From: Bradyrhizobium canariense
GTDB lineage: Bacteria; Pseudomonadota; Alphaproteobacteria; Rhizobiales; Xanthobacteraceae
Assembly: GCF_019402665.1 (NCBI RefSeq)
Contig: NZ_VSST01000025.1
Location: 1-64,000, forward strand
Direction of reading: 5' to 3'
DNA length: 64,000 nt
Part shown: piece by piece, positions 29,870-39,439 of the stretch
Layout: the number at the start of each line of letters is the position of its first letter
How positions within the stretch are numbered: the first letter of the stretch is position 1
The notes under the pieces: generated by a model
Database searches by the model: none
What the model was told of the DNA's origin: nothing
What the model saw: only the letters and a program-made list of their open reading frames with translations
Made by a program: the position numbers and the translations under genes

Positions 29870-30500
29870 GCTCGCTGTCTTTTATCGACTCAGAACTTCA
29901 GCTCAGAAGATGAACACACCGCGGCCGCTGGCCACCACCGGTCGGCAAGCGTTATCGGCGATCTCGGCATTGGCGGTGTGGTAGGAAGCCTCGGGTGGAG
30001 AACGGCTCGCTCAACCAATAAGGGGCCGCATCCTTCATCCGCCGAGGGCGGAGGTTGTGTTTCGCATGCTCTGTCGACCGCGGGACACAGCGGCATCTGC
30101 GACGAACGGGTCAGCATCTGCAGGACATTGATTCAATCGAAATAGTCATCTGATCTCTCGGAGCCGGTGGGTGCAACACGAGCATGGTCGTAACGGGGTC
30201 TTTAGTGGCGGCACGGGACAAGAGCAAGAGTTTTGCAAACCGCTTCACTCTTCTCACTTGCGGTGTGGCTTGCGACGATCTGACTTGCGTGCGCTTACTC
30301 CGCTGAAATCAGCGGCCGCAATCTATGCTCGCACGCGAAGGTGGATTGCGACGCTGTTGGAGCTGATCTGCACCGCAACCCGACGCGCCGTTCGGTTCAC
30401 GCATTTCTTTCAGCGCAAATGTTGCGATGCAGTTACAGCAATTCGCGCGGACGTTGTTAAGACGCATGAGGCTCGGGGCACTGAAGAGATGAGAGTAGAA
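29870..30500. other. Intergenic between divergent bacA and the outer membrane protein gene
   Basis: About 630 bases with only short uncertain ORFs. It presumably contains promoters for both flanking genes. Confidence 0.4.
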
Positions 30501-31236
30501 ATGAAGAACTTGTTGCTTGCGACTGTGAGCATTGTGGGGCTTGGCGCGTTGGTGCCCGCATTCGGCGCGGATCTGGCTGCGCAGCCCGCCAAGCCTCTCT
30601 ACACCAATGCTCCGCGGCCTGTCGCGGCTGCAATCTACGACTGGAGCGGCTACAACGTCGGTATGAACGGCGGCTTTGGTTCAAGCTCGAATTGCTGGGA
30701 TTTCCGATGATGGCAAGCCTGAGGGCTGCCATGACGCCACCGGGGGAAGCGTGGGCGGGCAGATCGGCTATCGATGGCAGGCGGGCCCGATCGTGCTTGG
30801 TGTTGAAGGCCAGGGGAACTGGGCTCATTTGACTGGTTGGAATCCCAGCGTTGCTTTTTTGGATATCAACCAGACCAAGACTGATGCGTTCGGCCTGGTA
30901 ACGGGGCAGATCGGTTATGCCTTCGACAACGTACTGCTTTACGCCAAAGGCGGCGCCGCGGTGACGAGCAATACGTTTCGGGTCATCTGGACGACGGGCG
31001 AGTTAGGTGGAGAAAGCAAGCACGTTCTTTGGGGCGGCGCGTTGGCAGCCGGTTTCGAGTACGGCTTCGCACCGAATTGGTCGATTGGATTCGAGTACGC
31101 ACACCTGCTCATGCGGCCCACCATGGTGGGCTTCACCGAGCCCGCTGGTGGGGTCGACCGCATCCGCCAGGATCTCGATCTTATGACTGCACGGCTCAAC
31201 TATAAGTTTGGCGGCCCGATTCTTCTCAGATATTGA
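30501..31236 (+). pseudogene. Omp25/Omp31-type outer membrane beta-barrel protein, one-base frameshift
   Basis: From ATG 30501 comes a signal peptide (MKNLLLATVSIVGLGALVPA, then FGADLA) and the typical AIYDWSGYNVGMNGG strand. The frame ends at about 30710. One extra C at 30704-30705 explains it, since removing it gives WDFDDGKPEGC and continues through GGSVGGQIGYRWQ, FGLVTGQIGYAF, LLYAKGGAAV and the C-terminal LNYKFGGP before the stop at 31236. The intact protein would be a roughly 244-residue eight-stranded barrel of the family abundant in Rhizobiales. As read, the product is truncated after the signal region. A sequencing error is possible. Confidence 0.8.
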
Positions 31237-31446
31237 TCTATCGTTCAAAAGGTGGATCGAAGGCCTTGGCCTATGGGCCGGGGCCTATTTTGGTGCGCCA
31301 GGCATGCGGAGCGCCGCGACTGGCGCGGTTGACCGGGTTTCAATTACCCATAACTTTCTCCGCTTGAGCTGATCCGCTGATCAGCAAAACCTTGAAGAAT
31401 CAATTGTGATTCCTTGCTGAGCACCTGATGCGCGAGGGGGTGCTCT

Positions 31447-31789
31447 ATGGGGCTCACATTGAGGGATCGATCGGCAAAAGGCCGTTTGCGATTTTTAGGC
31501 GGTGAATGTTGGATTGATCGAGAGACTAGTGGATGCCAGTTTAGGGACGCGCGGCTCGGCGACAGATTCCGCTGCTCACGCAGATTGGAAGCGCCATCGG
31601 ACAAAGTATTCCGCTCGTCTGCCAATTGGGCGAACACCAAGGCAGCTTATCACTTCTTCTCTAATGACCGGGTCAGCGAAGCGGACATTCTGGGCGGGCC
31701 ACTTTCAATCGGCGCGTGAGCGCACGATTGCCGCCGGCGGTCCGGTTCTAGTGCTCCATGATACGACCGAGTTCAGCTATCAAACATAG
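31447..31789 (+). pseudogene. IS4/Tn5-type transposase N-terminal remnant
   Basis: Frames give FRDARLGDRF, SANWANTKAAYHFFSNDRVS and, in another frame, FWAGHFQSARERTI and PVLVLHDTTEFSYQT. These match the N-terminus of Tn5-like transposases (FGDxRLxxR, xxWAxTKAAYRFFDNxxV, VLxxxDTTxxxY). It is frameshifted and truncated before the catalytic core. Confidence 0.75.
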
Positions 31790-31989
31790 AACTCCGACCC
31801 GATCGGAATCACGAAGAGCATAAACAGCGGCCGGGGACAAGGCGGGCTGCCTGAGGTCGCACACGGTTTGCGGCATCCTGATGCACTCGAGCCTGGCGGT
31901 GACGACTGAAGGGCTCCGCTTGGGCTGGCCGCCGTCAAATTCCGGACCCAGAAGAAATTCAAGGGGCCGCCGCGCTCAAGAAGACTAGG

Positions 31990-32645
31990 ATCCAGATTCA
32001 ATTGACCCAATATGCGACGAGAGCGGCAAGATGCGCAGCGGCCAAGAAATTCCGGCCGAGCTTGTCGCACCGCGGGCGATGCGCCGCAAGTCCTTGAGCC
32101 TGCAAAAGCAGTTTCGAGACGTTTCGGCCTTTGTAGGCGCATTTTGTTGAAGCGCTGGATGGCAACACGGTCAGATTTATTGGGGATTACGGGTTTCGCG
32201 CCGCGATGAATGATTTCGCCGCGAAGCTTGTCGCCGTCATACACTTTGTCGGCGAAAAGCGCACTCATAGGTGGCGCGAGCGCCAGGGCTTCGGGAGCCG
32301 CTGCGATATCGGCACCCTGGCCTGCGGTCAGATGCAGGACGACCGGCTGGCAAAGGGATCGCTCAGCGTATGGAGTTTCGTCGTGCGGCCTGCGCGCGAG
32401 CGGCCGATTGCTTGATTGTGCTCCCCCCTTTTCCGCCGGAGGCACACCGGTGACCTTTAATCGAGGTCGAATCGAGCGACAGCACAACCCCATCTTCGCC
32501 AGGCTTGGCCAGCGCTTCGAAGATTGCGCAACATCGTCCTCGCTTGGCCCAGCGATGAAGCGATTGTAGATCGTCGTGTAAGGGCCATTGCTGTGGAAGG
32601 AAAATTGAGAACAGCAACTGTGAATATGGTTGGCTGCGGTCAACC
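31990..32645 (-). pseudogene. IS5-family transposase, frameshifted
   Basis: Minus-strand pieces in order are GPYTTIYNRF, RWAKRGRCCAIFEALAKPGE, VVLSLDSTSIKGHRCASGGK, then in another frame YAERSLCQPVVLHLTAGQGADI, MSALFADKVYDGDKLR and IPNKSDR. They cover the IS5 DDE region with its first aspartate (LDSTSIK) and second (ADKVYD). At least two frameshifts make it inactive. Confidence 0.8.
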
Positions 32646-33075
32646 GATCGGCGGAGCGGTGAGGAGGCGGTTTGATCGTCCGCAGGTTGATCGGGCCGTT
32701 GCTTTTGCTGCAACATGGTTAGGGTTGGTGGGGCATAGTATGTTGCAAGCTCCAGTCCGCACTGAAGGAAATTCAGCAATCCATCGAACGTTCGAATACG
32801 CCAAGCACGACACTGCACGGTCCAGTAGGCCGTGTGAAATATCCGCAACGTGCCGCTAAGTCCCGATCTATCTCAGTATAGGCAAGAGCCTCAAAATGTT
32901 CGACTGACCTTGACCGGCCATGCGAACAGCGCCGGCCACGCAGCTGTGTCGGTTCTTGCACAATCGATGTCATCGCTTGCGCGCCGCAGCCGACCTGCAG
33001 CACCAGACCATTATCCAGGCGGCGACAAATGCGAAAAATCACAAGCCAGAAGACGTCTCCGCGTGCATTAGTCGC
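32646..33075. other. Intergenic, IS debris without identifiable coding
   Basis: Short frames only, between the IS5 and IS21 remnants. Confidence 0.35.
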
Positions 33076-33565
33076 GGGTGCCATGCAGATCGCACGTCTA
33101 TTACAACATCCGGTAGATGCCAGCGCTGACGAATGGGTGGCGTTTTTGTGCGGTAACCCACGCGCGCTCGTGGTGGGCCATGACGCAGTGAGCCGGTCGG
33201 TTCAATTTAACGACAAGCTCATTGCGTTCGCGAAGCATTGGGGCTTCCGTCCTCGCGCCCGCGCTGCGTATCGGGCGCGCACGTAAAGCAAGATGGAGAA
33301 TGGCCTCGGCTACGTGAAGAAGAACGCGATCGCGGGTCATTCATTTGCGGGTTGGTCGGACCTCGACCTGCTTTGCAGGGTGGCGGCAACCAAGCAGGCC
33401 AGCACCCTGCGCTCTGACATCGCCGTGATCGCTCGCCAAGCGCTGATGCGGCTCGACCAAGAGATCATCTGTGGCGCGGGCAGCGTGCAATGGCGTGAGC
33501 CAACAACCGCGGAAACGGACGAACTCCTGGTGAAGCGTCAAGGCGGTGTCGACAGCATGACGTGA
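33076..33565 (+). pseudogene. IS21-family IstA C-terminal remnant
   Basis: The first frame has DKLIAFAKHWGFRPRARAAYRART before a stop at 33284. The next frame continues MENGLGYVKKNAIAGHSFAG and then WSDLDL. YRARTKxKxExGxxYVKKNALAG is the diagnostic IstA stretch that includes the last catalytic glutamate. It is broken by a stop and lacks the N-terminal part and IstB. Confidence 0.8.
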
Positions 33566-33868
33566 GTCCGCGGGACCACTGACCCGGACCCCGACTGACC
33601 ACAGCTTCACCTTTCCGCCACTGGAAGACCATAAGCTAATCGCAGCGCTTCGGCACGACTACATCAGCGCACCCTGCGTCGTCCCGTGCGCTCTCATCTG
33701 GAATGGCTCCGACCGCCCCAGCGCGCCCTGAGGCGCGGCGTGACTCAAGGTGCTTCCACATGACAATTTGATTTTTGGAAGTTCTTGCTTGGTGGTTGCG
33801 CGACCATTGGAATGGTTGTGCACTCGGTCGCGACCTTGGAGACATATGTTTCTTTCTTCCTTTCACGG
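33566..33868. other. Intergenic upstream of panB
   Basis: No recognisable gene. The putative panB promoter lies at its right end. Confidence 0.4.
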
Positions 33869-33897
33869 TTGACAGTTTTCTCTTGTCCTCCATACGA
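33869..33897 (+). promoter_or_regulatory. Candidate sigma-70 promoter for panBC
   Basis: TTGACA at 33869-33874, a 17-base spacer, and ATACGA at 33892-33897 resemble -35 and -10 boxes about 90 bases upstream of panB. The -10 box is imperfect. Confidence 0.35.
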
Positions 33898-33985
33898 AAG
33901 CATGGTCCCAGGATGCGCGTAATACTCAGCCGCGTCGCTCGCAACATCGGATTACCGTTCGCCTAGTTGATGGAACGTATCAAAA

Positions 33986-34864
33986 ATGAGCCACGCTTCG
34001 GAAGTGTCAGTTGAGCGGGTCACAATTCCAATCTTGCAGCGGTGGAGGCAGGAGCGGCGGCGTGTCACCATGACCACCGCCTATGATGCGGTTACGGCAG
34101 GCATCGCCGACCCCATCGTCGACATCATTCTTGTGGGCGACAGTGTTGGCAATGTCTGTCTCGGATTCGACAACACGTTGCCGGTCAGCATGGCAATGAT
34201 GAACCATCATCTGGAGGCCGTTGCACGCACAAGGCCCCGTGCCCTGCTCGTGGCCGATCTGCCGTTTCTTAGCTTTCACCTTGGTCCGGAGGAGACGATA
34301 CGTAACGCTGGAGGGTTCCTGCAGCGAGGCGCAGATGCCGTGAAACTCGAGGGCGGGGCCAAGCGCGTGGAAATGGTGCGTGCCTTGGTCGATTGCGATA
34401 TTCCTGTCATGGGCCATCTCGGCCTCACTCCGCAAAGCGTCAATGTCATGGGCGGATTCAAGGTGCAGGGCCGGAACGCCGATGACGCTTTACGGCTGCT
34501 CGATGACGCTCACCGTCTGCAGGAGGCCGGATGCTTCGCGTTGGTGCTTGAAGGCATTCCGGCCGAGCTAGCCCAGCGAGCGACCGAATCGCTATCGATA
34601 CCAACCATGGGAATCGGCGCGGGTCCCGACTGCTCGGGCCAAGTGCTCGTATTCCATGACGTGCTGGGGCTAACCACAGGTCATCGGCCCAAATTCGTTC
34701 GCGCCTATGCAGATGGTTTTCAGATGTTACAAGAGGCGCTCTCGCGCTGGGCTGCCGATGTCCGCACCGGTGCGTTCCCGGCGCCGCAGGAGTGCTATCG
34801 GCTTCCTGAAAGCCTGAGTGACATTATCGCAACCTGGGCTCCTCCCAAACCCAACCTGATGTAA
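33986..34864 (+). CDS. panB: 3-methyl-2-oxobutanoate hydroxymethyltransferase
   Basis: A 292-residue PanB with all major blocks: MTTAYDAVTA near the N-terminus, ILVGDSVGNVCLGFDNTLPV with the metal-binding aspartate, DLPFLSF, AVKLEGGAKR, VMGHLGLTPQSVN and GIGAGPDCSGQVLVFHDVLG. It adds a hydroxymethyl group from 5,10-methylene-THF to alpha-ketoisovalerate, giving ketopantoate. panC starts nine bases after the stop, so the pair is one transcript. The length is typical (about 265-290). An island-borne copy may back up or replace chromosomal panB. Confidence 0.95.
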   Translation: MSHASEVSVERVTIPILQRWRQERRRVTMTTAYDAVTAGIADPIVDIILVGDSVGNVCLGFDNTLPVSMAMMNHHLEAVARTRPRALLVADLPFLSFHLGPEETIRNAGGFLQRGADAVKLEGGAKRVEMVRALVDCDIPVMGHLGLTPQSVNVMGGFKVQGRNADDALRLLDDAHRLQEAGCFALVLEGIPAELAQRATESLSIPTMGIGAGPDCSGQVLVFHDVLGLTTGHRPKFVRAYADGFQMLQEALSRWAADVRTGAFPAPQECYRLPESLSDIIATWAPPKPNLM

Positions 34865-34873
34865 GGTGCAACG

Positions 34874-35725
34874 ATGCAGACGATTACCACGGTCGCTGAG
34901 CTTCGTCGTGAGCTCGCGAAGGCTTGCAGCGCGGGCAAACGCGTCGGGTTAGTGCCTACAATGGGGTATTTGCACGATGGCCATCTGGCCCTGGTCGAGG
35001 CGAGCCGAGCGCAATGCGATGTCACCGTCGTTAGCATTTTCGTCAATCCGACTCAGTTCGGACCAAACGAGGATCTCAGCAGCTATCCTCGCGATTTCGT
35101 GCGCGATGAAAAATTGTGCCGCGATGCCGGTGTTGCGATTGTGTTCGCGCCGGGTGCACAGGAAGTCTATCCGGCTCAATTCGAGACCTTCGTCGAGCCG
35201 GGCGAACTGGCGAAACCACTCTGCGGGGCTTTCAGGCCTGGGCACTTTCGGGGCGTGGCGACCGTCGTGTGCAAGCTGTTCAACATGGTGCATCCGGCCG
35301 TCGTGTTTTTCGGGCAAAAGGATTTTCAGCAATGCGCGGTCGTGCGTCGCATGGCGACAGATCTCAATCTTCCCATCAAGATCGTCACCGTGCCAACCGT
35401 TCGGGAACGGGACGGGCTCGCGATGAGCAGCCGCAATCGGTATCTCAGCAAGGAAGAACGTCGGCGAGCCGTTGCCATCACTCGTGGACTGTTCGCCGCG
35501 GCGGAAGAATTCCGCGCAGGAGTGCGCGAGGTGGAGAAGCTGATTGCGATCGCCGAGCGGCAACTTGAGACAGTTGATCGGCTGCAATATCTTGAACTTG
35601 TCGACGGTGATACGCTCAAGCCCGCCGAGAGTCCCCTGCGGTTTCCGGCGGCGCTCTGTGTCGCAGCCTACGTTGGTTCGACCCGACTGATTGACAACGT
35701 CCTACTGGGACCACCAACTCCGTAG
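34874..35725 (+). CDS. panC: Pantoate-beta-alanine ligase
   Basis: A 283-residue PanC of standard length. It shows VPTMGYLHDGHLALV (ATP-binding HxGH), VSIFVNPTQFGPNEDLSSYP, GAFRPGHFRGVATVVCKLFN with pantoate contacts, VFFGQKDFQQCAVVRRM, PTVRERDGLAMSSRNRYLS containing the KMSKS-like loop, and a normal C-terminal domain. It ligates pantoate and beta-alanine through a pantoyl-adenylate. It is coupled to panB. It serves here as the reference for the diverged PanC-like protein at 59480-60358. Confidence 0.96.
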   Translation: MQTITTVAELRRELAKACSAGKRVGLVPTMGYLHDGHLALVEASRAQCDVTVVSIFVNPTQFGPNEDLSSYPRDFVRDEKLCRDAGVAIVFAPGAQEVYPAQFETFVEPGELAKPLCGAFRPGHFRGVATVVCKLFNMVHPAVVFFGQKDFQQCAVVRRMATDLNLPIKIVTVPTVRERDGLAMSSRNRYLSKEERRRAVAITRGLFAAAEEFRAGVREVEKLIAIAERQLETVDRLQYLELVDGDTLKPAESPLRFPAALCVAAYVGSTRLIDNVLLGPPTP

Positions 35726-35796
35726 CGCAATTCAGAACCAAATCGATAAACTATCTTCTCGTTATAATCCACGGATCGGCCGACCGATTCACCTTT

Positions 35797-37460
35797 TCAG
35801 GCCGTGGGCCCAACCCAGCGATTTGAGACGGTGCAGGTCCCCGCAACCACTGATGCTTGCGATAGCAAGCCATCCAGAGCCCCGGCCTCCGAAAAGAAGT
35901 CGGGGTTTTTCTTGCCCGCCGCAAAGCGCAGGATCGCGGCCAGATCTCCGCGCAATATGATCGCCAGCTCTTCGCCATTGGGGACGAGCGTCACCTGATC
36001 GACCAACGTGCGGCAAACCTCCGCTGCTTCGGCTCTCTCGCCTTCACTTTGCAGGCTCTCGTACAGGGCGGCCACGCGTTGATGGTAGATCTCCGCCATA
36101 TTCGGATGGAGGAGGGGCGGCGGCTCCTCCGCGTTCGCAAGGAGGTCGACCAACTCGGCCTTGCGCGCTTCCAGAGCACCAATCTTGTCCTTCAACTTTG
36201 CCCCCGGTACACCCTCAAGGATAGCTTGTACCCCCTTATCCAACTCGCGGTCAGTCCGCTCGAGCTCGCGCCTTTGCGCCTCGATATCGGCTCCGCGCTC
36301 GATCCTCAGCCGATTAACCTCCCGGGTAAACTCTTGGCAGAATTCCTTAAACAATTCGGGTTTCATGAGATGCGTGCGGAGGCCGCTCAATACGGACGCC
36401 TCCAGCGCGTCGCGCCGGATGTTCAAGCGGTTATTGCACGTTCCCTTGTTGCGCGCCGTTGCGCAGCCGAGCAGGTCCTTCGAAATCATCGTGTACCCGC
36501 CGGCGCAGCATCCGCACTTCACGAGGCCGGCGAAGAGGTATTGGGCCGGCGGCGATCATTGAGCCTGTTCTCGCCGGGTGCTGACTGCTCGTAGGCGAGC
36601 GTCTGCTGACGCGCCTTGACCGCATCCCATCTTTCCCGATCGACAATGCGCAGCTCGGGGACTTCTTGGATCACCCATTCGGATTCGGGGTTCAGCCGAG
36701 AAACGCGCTTTGCGGTATCCGGGTCTTTGAGATAGCGAAGCCGATTCCACACGAGGCGGCCGACATAGAGCTCGTTGTTGAGGATGCCAACGCCGCGCTT
36801 TGGGTTGCCGTGAATGGTCGATGGTCCCCATTCAGCGCCCTGTGGTCCGGGCACACCGTCGCGGTTCAGCTCGAAAGCGATTGTTCGCGAGGACTTGCCG
36901 GCAGGTAGTCTGCGAAGATACGTCGAACGACAGCCGCTTCGGCTCCGTTGATTGTGCGGTCACCTCGGAGCAGCTCTCCATTTGCGGCGAACTGTTTGAC
37001 GACATCATAACCGAAGCAGAGTCCGCCGCCGGACTTTCCGCCCTCGACGCGACCGCGCAAGCCTCGTCGCGTCTTGTCGGCCAAGTCCTTCAAGAACAGG
37101 GCGTTCATCGTGCCCTTCAGTCCGACGTGGAGATGCGTGACGTCTCCTTCCGAGGGTGACAATCCGTACCCCGGCGAAGGCCATGCGCTTAAAGAGCCCA
37201 GCAATATCTTCCTGATCGCGGCTGAGGCGGTCCATCGCCTCGGCAAGCACAACCGCAAACTTTCCGCGCATAGCGTCACTGATCAGTTCCTGGATACCAG
37301 GGCGAAGCAGCGATGCGCCGGAGATCGCTCGATCCGTGTAGCTGTCGGCCACTGTCCAACCTTGCTTCTCAGCGTGGAGGCGGCAGAGCCGCAACTGATC
37401 TTCAATCGATTCGTCGCGCTGATTGTCGGACGAGTAGCGGGCGTAAAGTGCGATCTTCAT
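35797..37460 (-). pseudogene. Large serine recombinase, broken into four frames
   Basis: From ATG 37460 the catalytic domain reads IALYARYSSDNQRDESIEDQ (nucleophile serine) and AVVLAEAMDRLSRDQEDIAG. A frame change follows near 37165 to HLHVGLKGTMNALFLKDLAD and KTRRGLRGRVEGGKSGGGLC. A third frame from about 36854 holds GILNNELYVGRLVWNRL, and a fourth (36522-35797) holds KCGCCAGGYTMI with the zinc-ribbon cysteines and a coiled coil ending near 35797. Together this is a complete resolvase plus recombinase plus coiled-coil architecture, about 550 residues, inactivated by at least three frameshifts. Such enzymes move integrative elements and islands. Confidence 0.88.
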
Positions 37461-37469
37461 GACGCCTCC

Positions 37470-37751
37470 TTAGTCCGGGAGACGGTCATGCTTCCGGCTG
37501 TTGGTTTCGGCTCGAACGAAATCCCGCGCGGCTTGCCGGGCGAGCAATCGCACCAGATTGAGAAGGCGAGGATCAGGGTTGGACGCGACGGATGCAACCG
37601 TGGTTCCGGGCGCCGCATCGACGACCACGCGAAGCTTTTCGGCTGTCGTTCCTCTCGCTCGCGCCACCGCCGCGTCCTCGCCATTGCCCGGAGATCGCGA
37701 GTTGCACTTCCAAGACAAGGAAAAACTTCTCGTAATATCAGTGTGTTGCAT
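37470..37751 (-). CDS. Small conserved hypothetical protein upstream of the recombinase
   Basis: A 93-residue ORF ending nine bases before the recombinase ATG on the same strand. The C-terminal half (DPRLLNLVRLLARQAARDFV) is a plausible amphipathic helix, and a short protein with this kind of helix commonly precedes serine recombinases of this type in Rhizobiales. The start is uncertain. An accessory role in recombination is inference from position only. Confidence 0.5.
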   Translation of the reverse strand: MQHTDITRSFSLSWKCNSRSPGNGEDAAVARARGTTAEKLRVVVDAAPGTTVASVASNPDPRLLNLVRLLARQAARDFVRAETNSRKHDRLPD

Positions 37752-37940
37752 CGTAGTCGCGCGCTGATCCGAGATGAGAAGCGTAGCAAGTCGGGCTGGC
37801 GCAAAGCCGAGCGTACAGCAAACATTTCCGTGATGGCGTGTCCAAACCGCTCATTTCCTTGATCGCGACGTGACGCACATCTTCGCCCTCTTTTTATCTG
37901 TGCCGCGCTCGGGATTACAAGAGCCGCGGCCTTGCAGCGA

Positions 37941-37979
37941 GCCGAAGATTCGGCTATATATCCAGATATGGAGGTGATC
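37941..37979 (+). promoter_or_regulatory. Inverted repeat and strong ribosome-binding site before the antitoxin
   Basis: GCCGAA-GA-TTCGGC (37941-37954) is a perfect palindrome next to TATATA, fitting an autoregulatory operator over a -10 box. GGAGGTGATC at 37970-37979 is a near-perfect Shine-Dalgarno that abuts the GTG start at 37981 with unusually short spacing. Confidence 0.45.
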
Positions 37980-37980
37980 A

Positions 37981-38283
37981 GTGAGCAAGAGCGCACAGAA
38001 AAGGGCGATCGAAAATTACCGATCCCGGCTGACGAAGCGTGGCATTGTGCGGTTCGAACTCCAAGCCCTCGAGACCGATCGCGACCTCATCAGAGTGCTT
38101 GCGCGTAAGCTGAGCGAGGAAGGGCCAGAAGCTGGTAATCTCCGACGCACGGTTCAACAGGCCGTTTCTGGCGAGCCCCCCAAGCCCGGAGGCATCTTGA
38201 ACGCATTGCGTCGCTCACCACTTGTCGGCGCCGATCTCGACCTGACGCGCCCGCGCCAAGAAGGGCGCCAGGTCGATCTGTGA
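37981..38283 (+). CDS. Type II antitoxin (VapB-position)
   Basis: A 100-residue protein from GTG 37981. It has the pattern of a proteobacterial antitoxin family paired with PIN toxins: AIENYRSRLTKRGIVRFELQ and ALETDRDLIRVLARKLSEEG, ending with a toxin-binding tail rich in proline and acidic residues (SPLVGADLDLTRP, EGRQVDL). The N-terminal part is likely the DNA-binding ribbon-helix-helix. The stop overlaps the toxin start (GTGA), giving tight stoichiometry. It should neutralise the VapC-type RNase encoded next and repress its own promoter through the palindrome just upstream. It looks intact. Confidence 0.85.
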   Translation: MSKSAQKRAIENYRSRLTKRGIVRFELQALETDRDLIRVLARKLSEEGPEAGNLRRTVQQAVSGEPPKPGGILNALRRSPLVGADLDLTRPRQEGRQVDL

Positions 38284-38711
38284 CTCGCTATCTTCTCGAC
38301 ACCAACATCATCAGTAACGCCGTCAAGCCGCAGCCGTCAGAGCCGCTAATGGCTTGGATGGCAGCACAGCGAGATGAGGATCTGTTCATCGCATCACTTA
38401 CGATCGCGGAAGTCCGGCGCGGCATCCTGGAGAAGCCGAGCGGTAAAAAGCGCGCAGCGCTTGATGCCTGGTTCTCTGGTCCGGAGGGGCCTCGAGCTTT
38501 GTTCGCGGATCGCATCCTGCCGTTCGACGAGAATGCGGCCCTCATCTGGGCGGAATTGATGGCGGAAGGAAGAGCCGTCGGCCGGCCACGCAGCGGGCTC
38601 GATATGATCGTCGCTGCCGTCGCCAGCGCGAACGATTGCAGCGTGGTGACAGACAACGAGAAAGACTTTGCCGGCGTCCAGATCATCAATCCGATGCGTG
38701 GACCGGCGTGA
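38280..38711 (+). CDS. vapC: VapC-type PIN-domain toxin RNase
   Basis: A 143-residue PIN-domain protein starting at GTG 38280. The acidic catalytic residues are present: Asp in YLLDTNII, Glu in TIAEVRRGI, Asp in SGLDMIVAA and Asp in VVTDNEKDF. The last motif (NP after FAGVQIIN) is typical. VapC toxins cleave tRNA or rRNA when the antitoxin is degraded, causing growth arrest, and in integrative elements they act as addiction modules that stabilise the element. The stop overlaps the next gene's ATG (TGATG), so the toxin shares a transcript with the toprim protein. Confidence 0.93.
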   Translation: MTRYLLDTNIISNAVKPQPSEPLMAWMAAQRDEDLFIASLTIAEVRRGILEKPSGKKRAALDAWFSGPEGPRALFADRILPFDENAALIWAELMAEGRAVGRPRSGLDMIVAAVASANDCSVVTDNEKDFAGVQIINPMRGPA

Positions 38712-39439
38712 TGCAACGAAAGACTACGGCTTCCGCTTACGGCGCTTTCTCGATCGCCGCGATAATGCGATGTGCCGGACCGCCTAACACGAATGATGCG
38801 GGGGAAGCGTATCTCCGCAATCGCGGCATTACGTCTTTGCACGAAACCGGAAGTCTGCGTTTTCACCCGCGGTGCTACTACAGGCCCGACGACCACAGTC
38901 CGACCGAGACCTGGCCGGCGATGATCGCCGCCGTCACCGATCTCTCCGGCCACCTGACCGCCGCGCACCGCACCTGGCTTGACCCCGACGGCTTCAGAGA
39001 GAAAACGCTCGGCAAGGCGCGGATCGACACCCCGAAACGGGCGATGGGCGACCTGCTTGGTCACGCCGTTCGATTTGGCGTAGCGGATGAAGTCATAGCA
39101 GCCGGCGAGGGCATCGAGACGATGCTGTCGCTCCGCAGCATCCAGCCGACGATGCCGATGGTCGCAGCCCTCTCGGCGGCGCATCTCTCCGCCATCCTTC
39201 TCCCGGACACGCTCCACCGGCTCTACATCGCCCGCGACGACGATCCTGCTGGTGACGGCGCCATGGCGACCTTGATCGACCGGGCGCAGGGGGCCGGGAT
39301 CGAGGCGATCGTGATCTCGCCACGGCTTGGCGACTTCAACGAGGATCTTCGCCTGCTCGGATTTGACGCCCTTCGGGCCACGAGCCGCGTGCAGATCGCG
39401 GCGCAGGACGTCGCACGCTTTATGGAGCTGGCGGCATAG
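38711..39439 (+). CDS. Toprim-domain protein, N-terminally truncated
   Basis: A 242-residue ORF from ATG 38711. It contains the toprim-associated block EAYLRNRGI, FHPRCYYRPDD, and the toprim core VIAAGEGIETMLS (catalytic glutamate) and LYIARDDDPAGDGAM (DxD). Homologues in Rhizobiales integrative elements are about 100 residues longer, with a CHC2-like N-terminal domain that is absent here. The first 30 residues (KTTASAYGAFSIAAIMRCAG) do not look like the family. It probably arose by recombination that placed vapC upstream. Toprim proteins act on DNA as primases or topoisomerase-like enzymes. The truncated form may be inactive. Confidence 0.8.
   Translation: MQRKTTASAYGAFSIAAIMRCAGPPNTNDAGEAYLRNRGITSLHETGSLRFHPRCYYRPDDHSPTETWPAMIAAVTDLSGHLTAAHRTWLDPDGFREKTLGKARIDTPKRAMGDLLGHAVRFGVADEVIAAGEGIETMLSLRSIQPTMPMVAALSAAHLSAILLPDTLHRLYIARDDDPAGDGAMATLIDRAQGAGIEAIVISPRLGDFNEDLRLLGFDALRATSRVQIAAQDVARFMELAA

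Noticed and set aside
33760..33985. Nod box, sigma-54 or NifA site upstream of panB and the P450 genes
   Set aside because: Eye scanning found no convincing nod box or TGGCAC-N5-TTGC. One GG-N8-GC has the wrong spacing.
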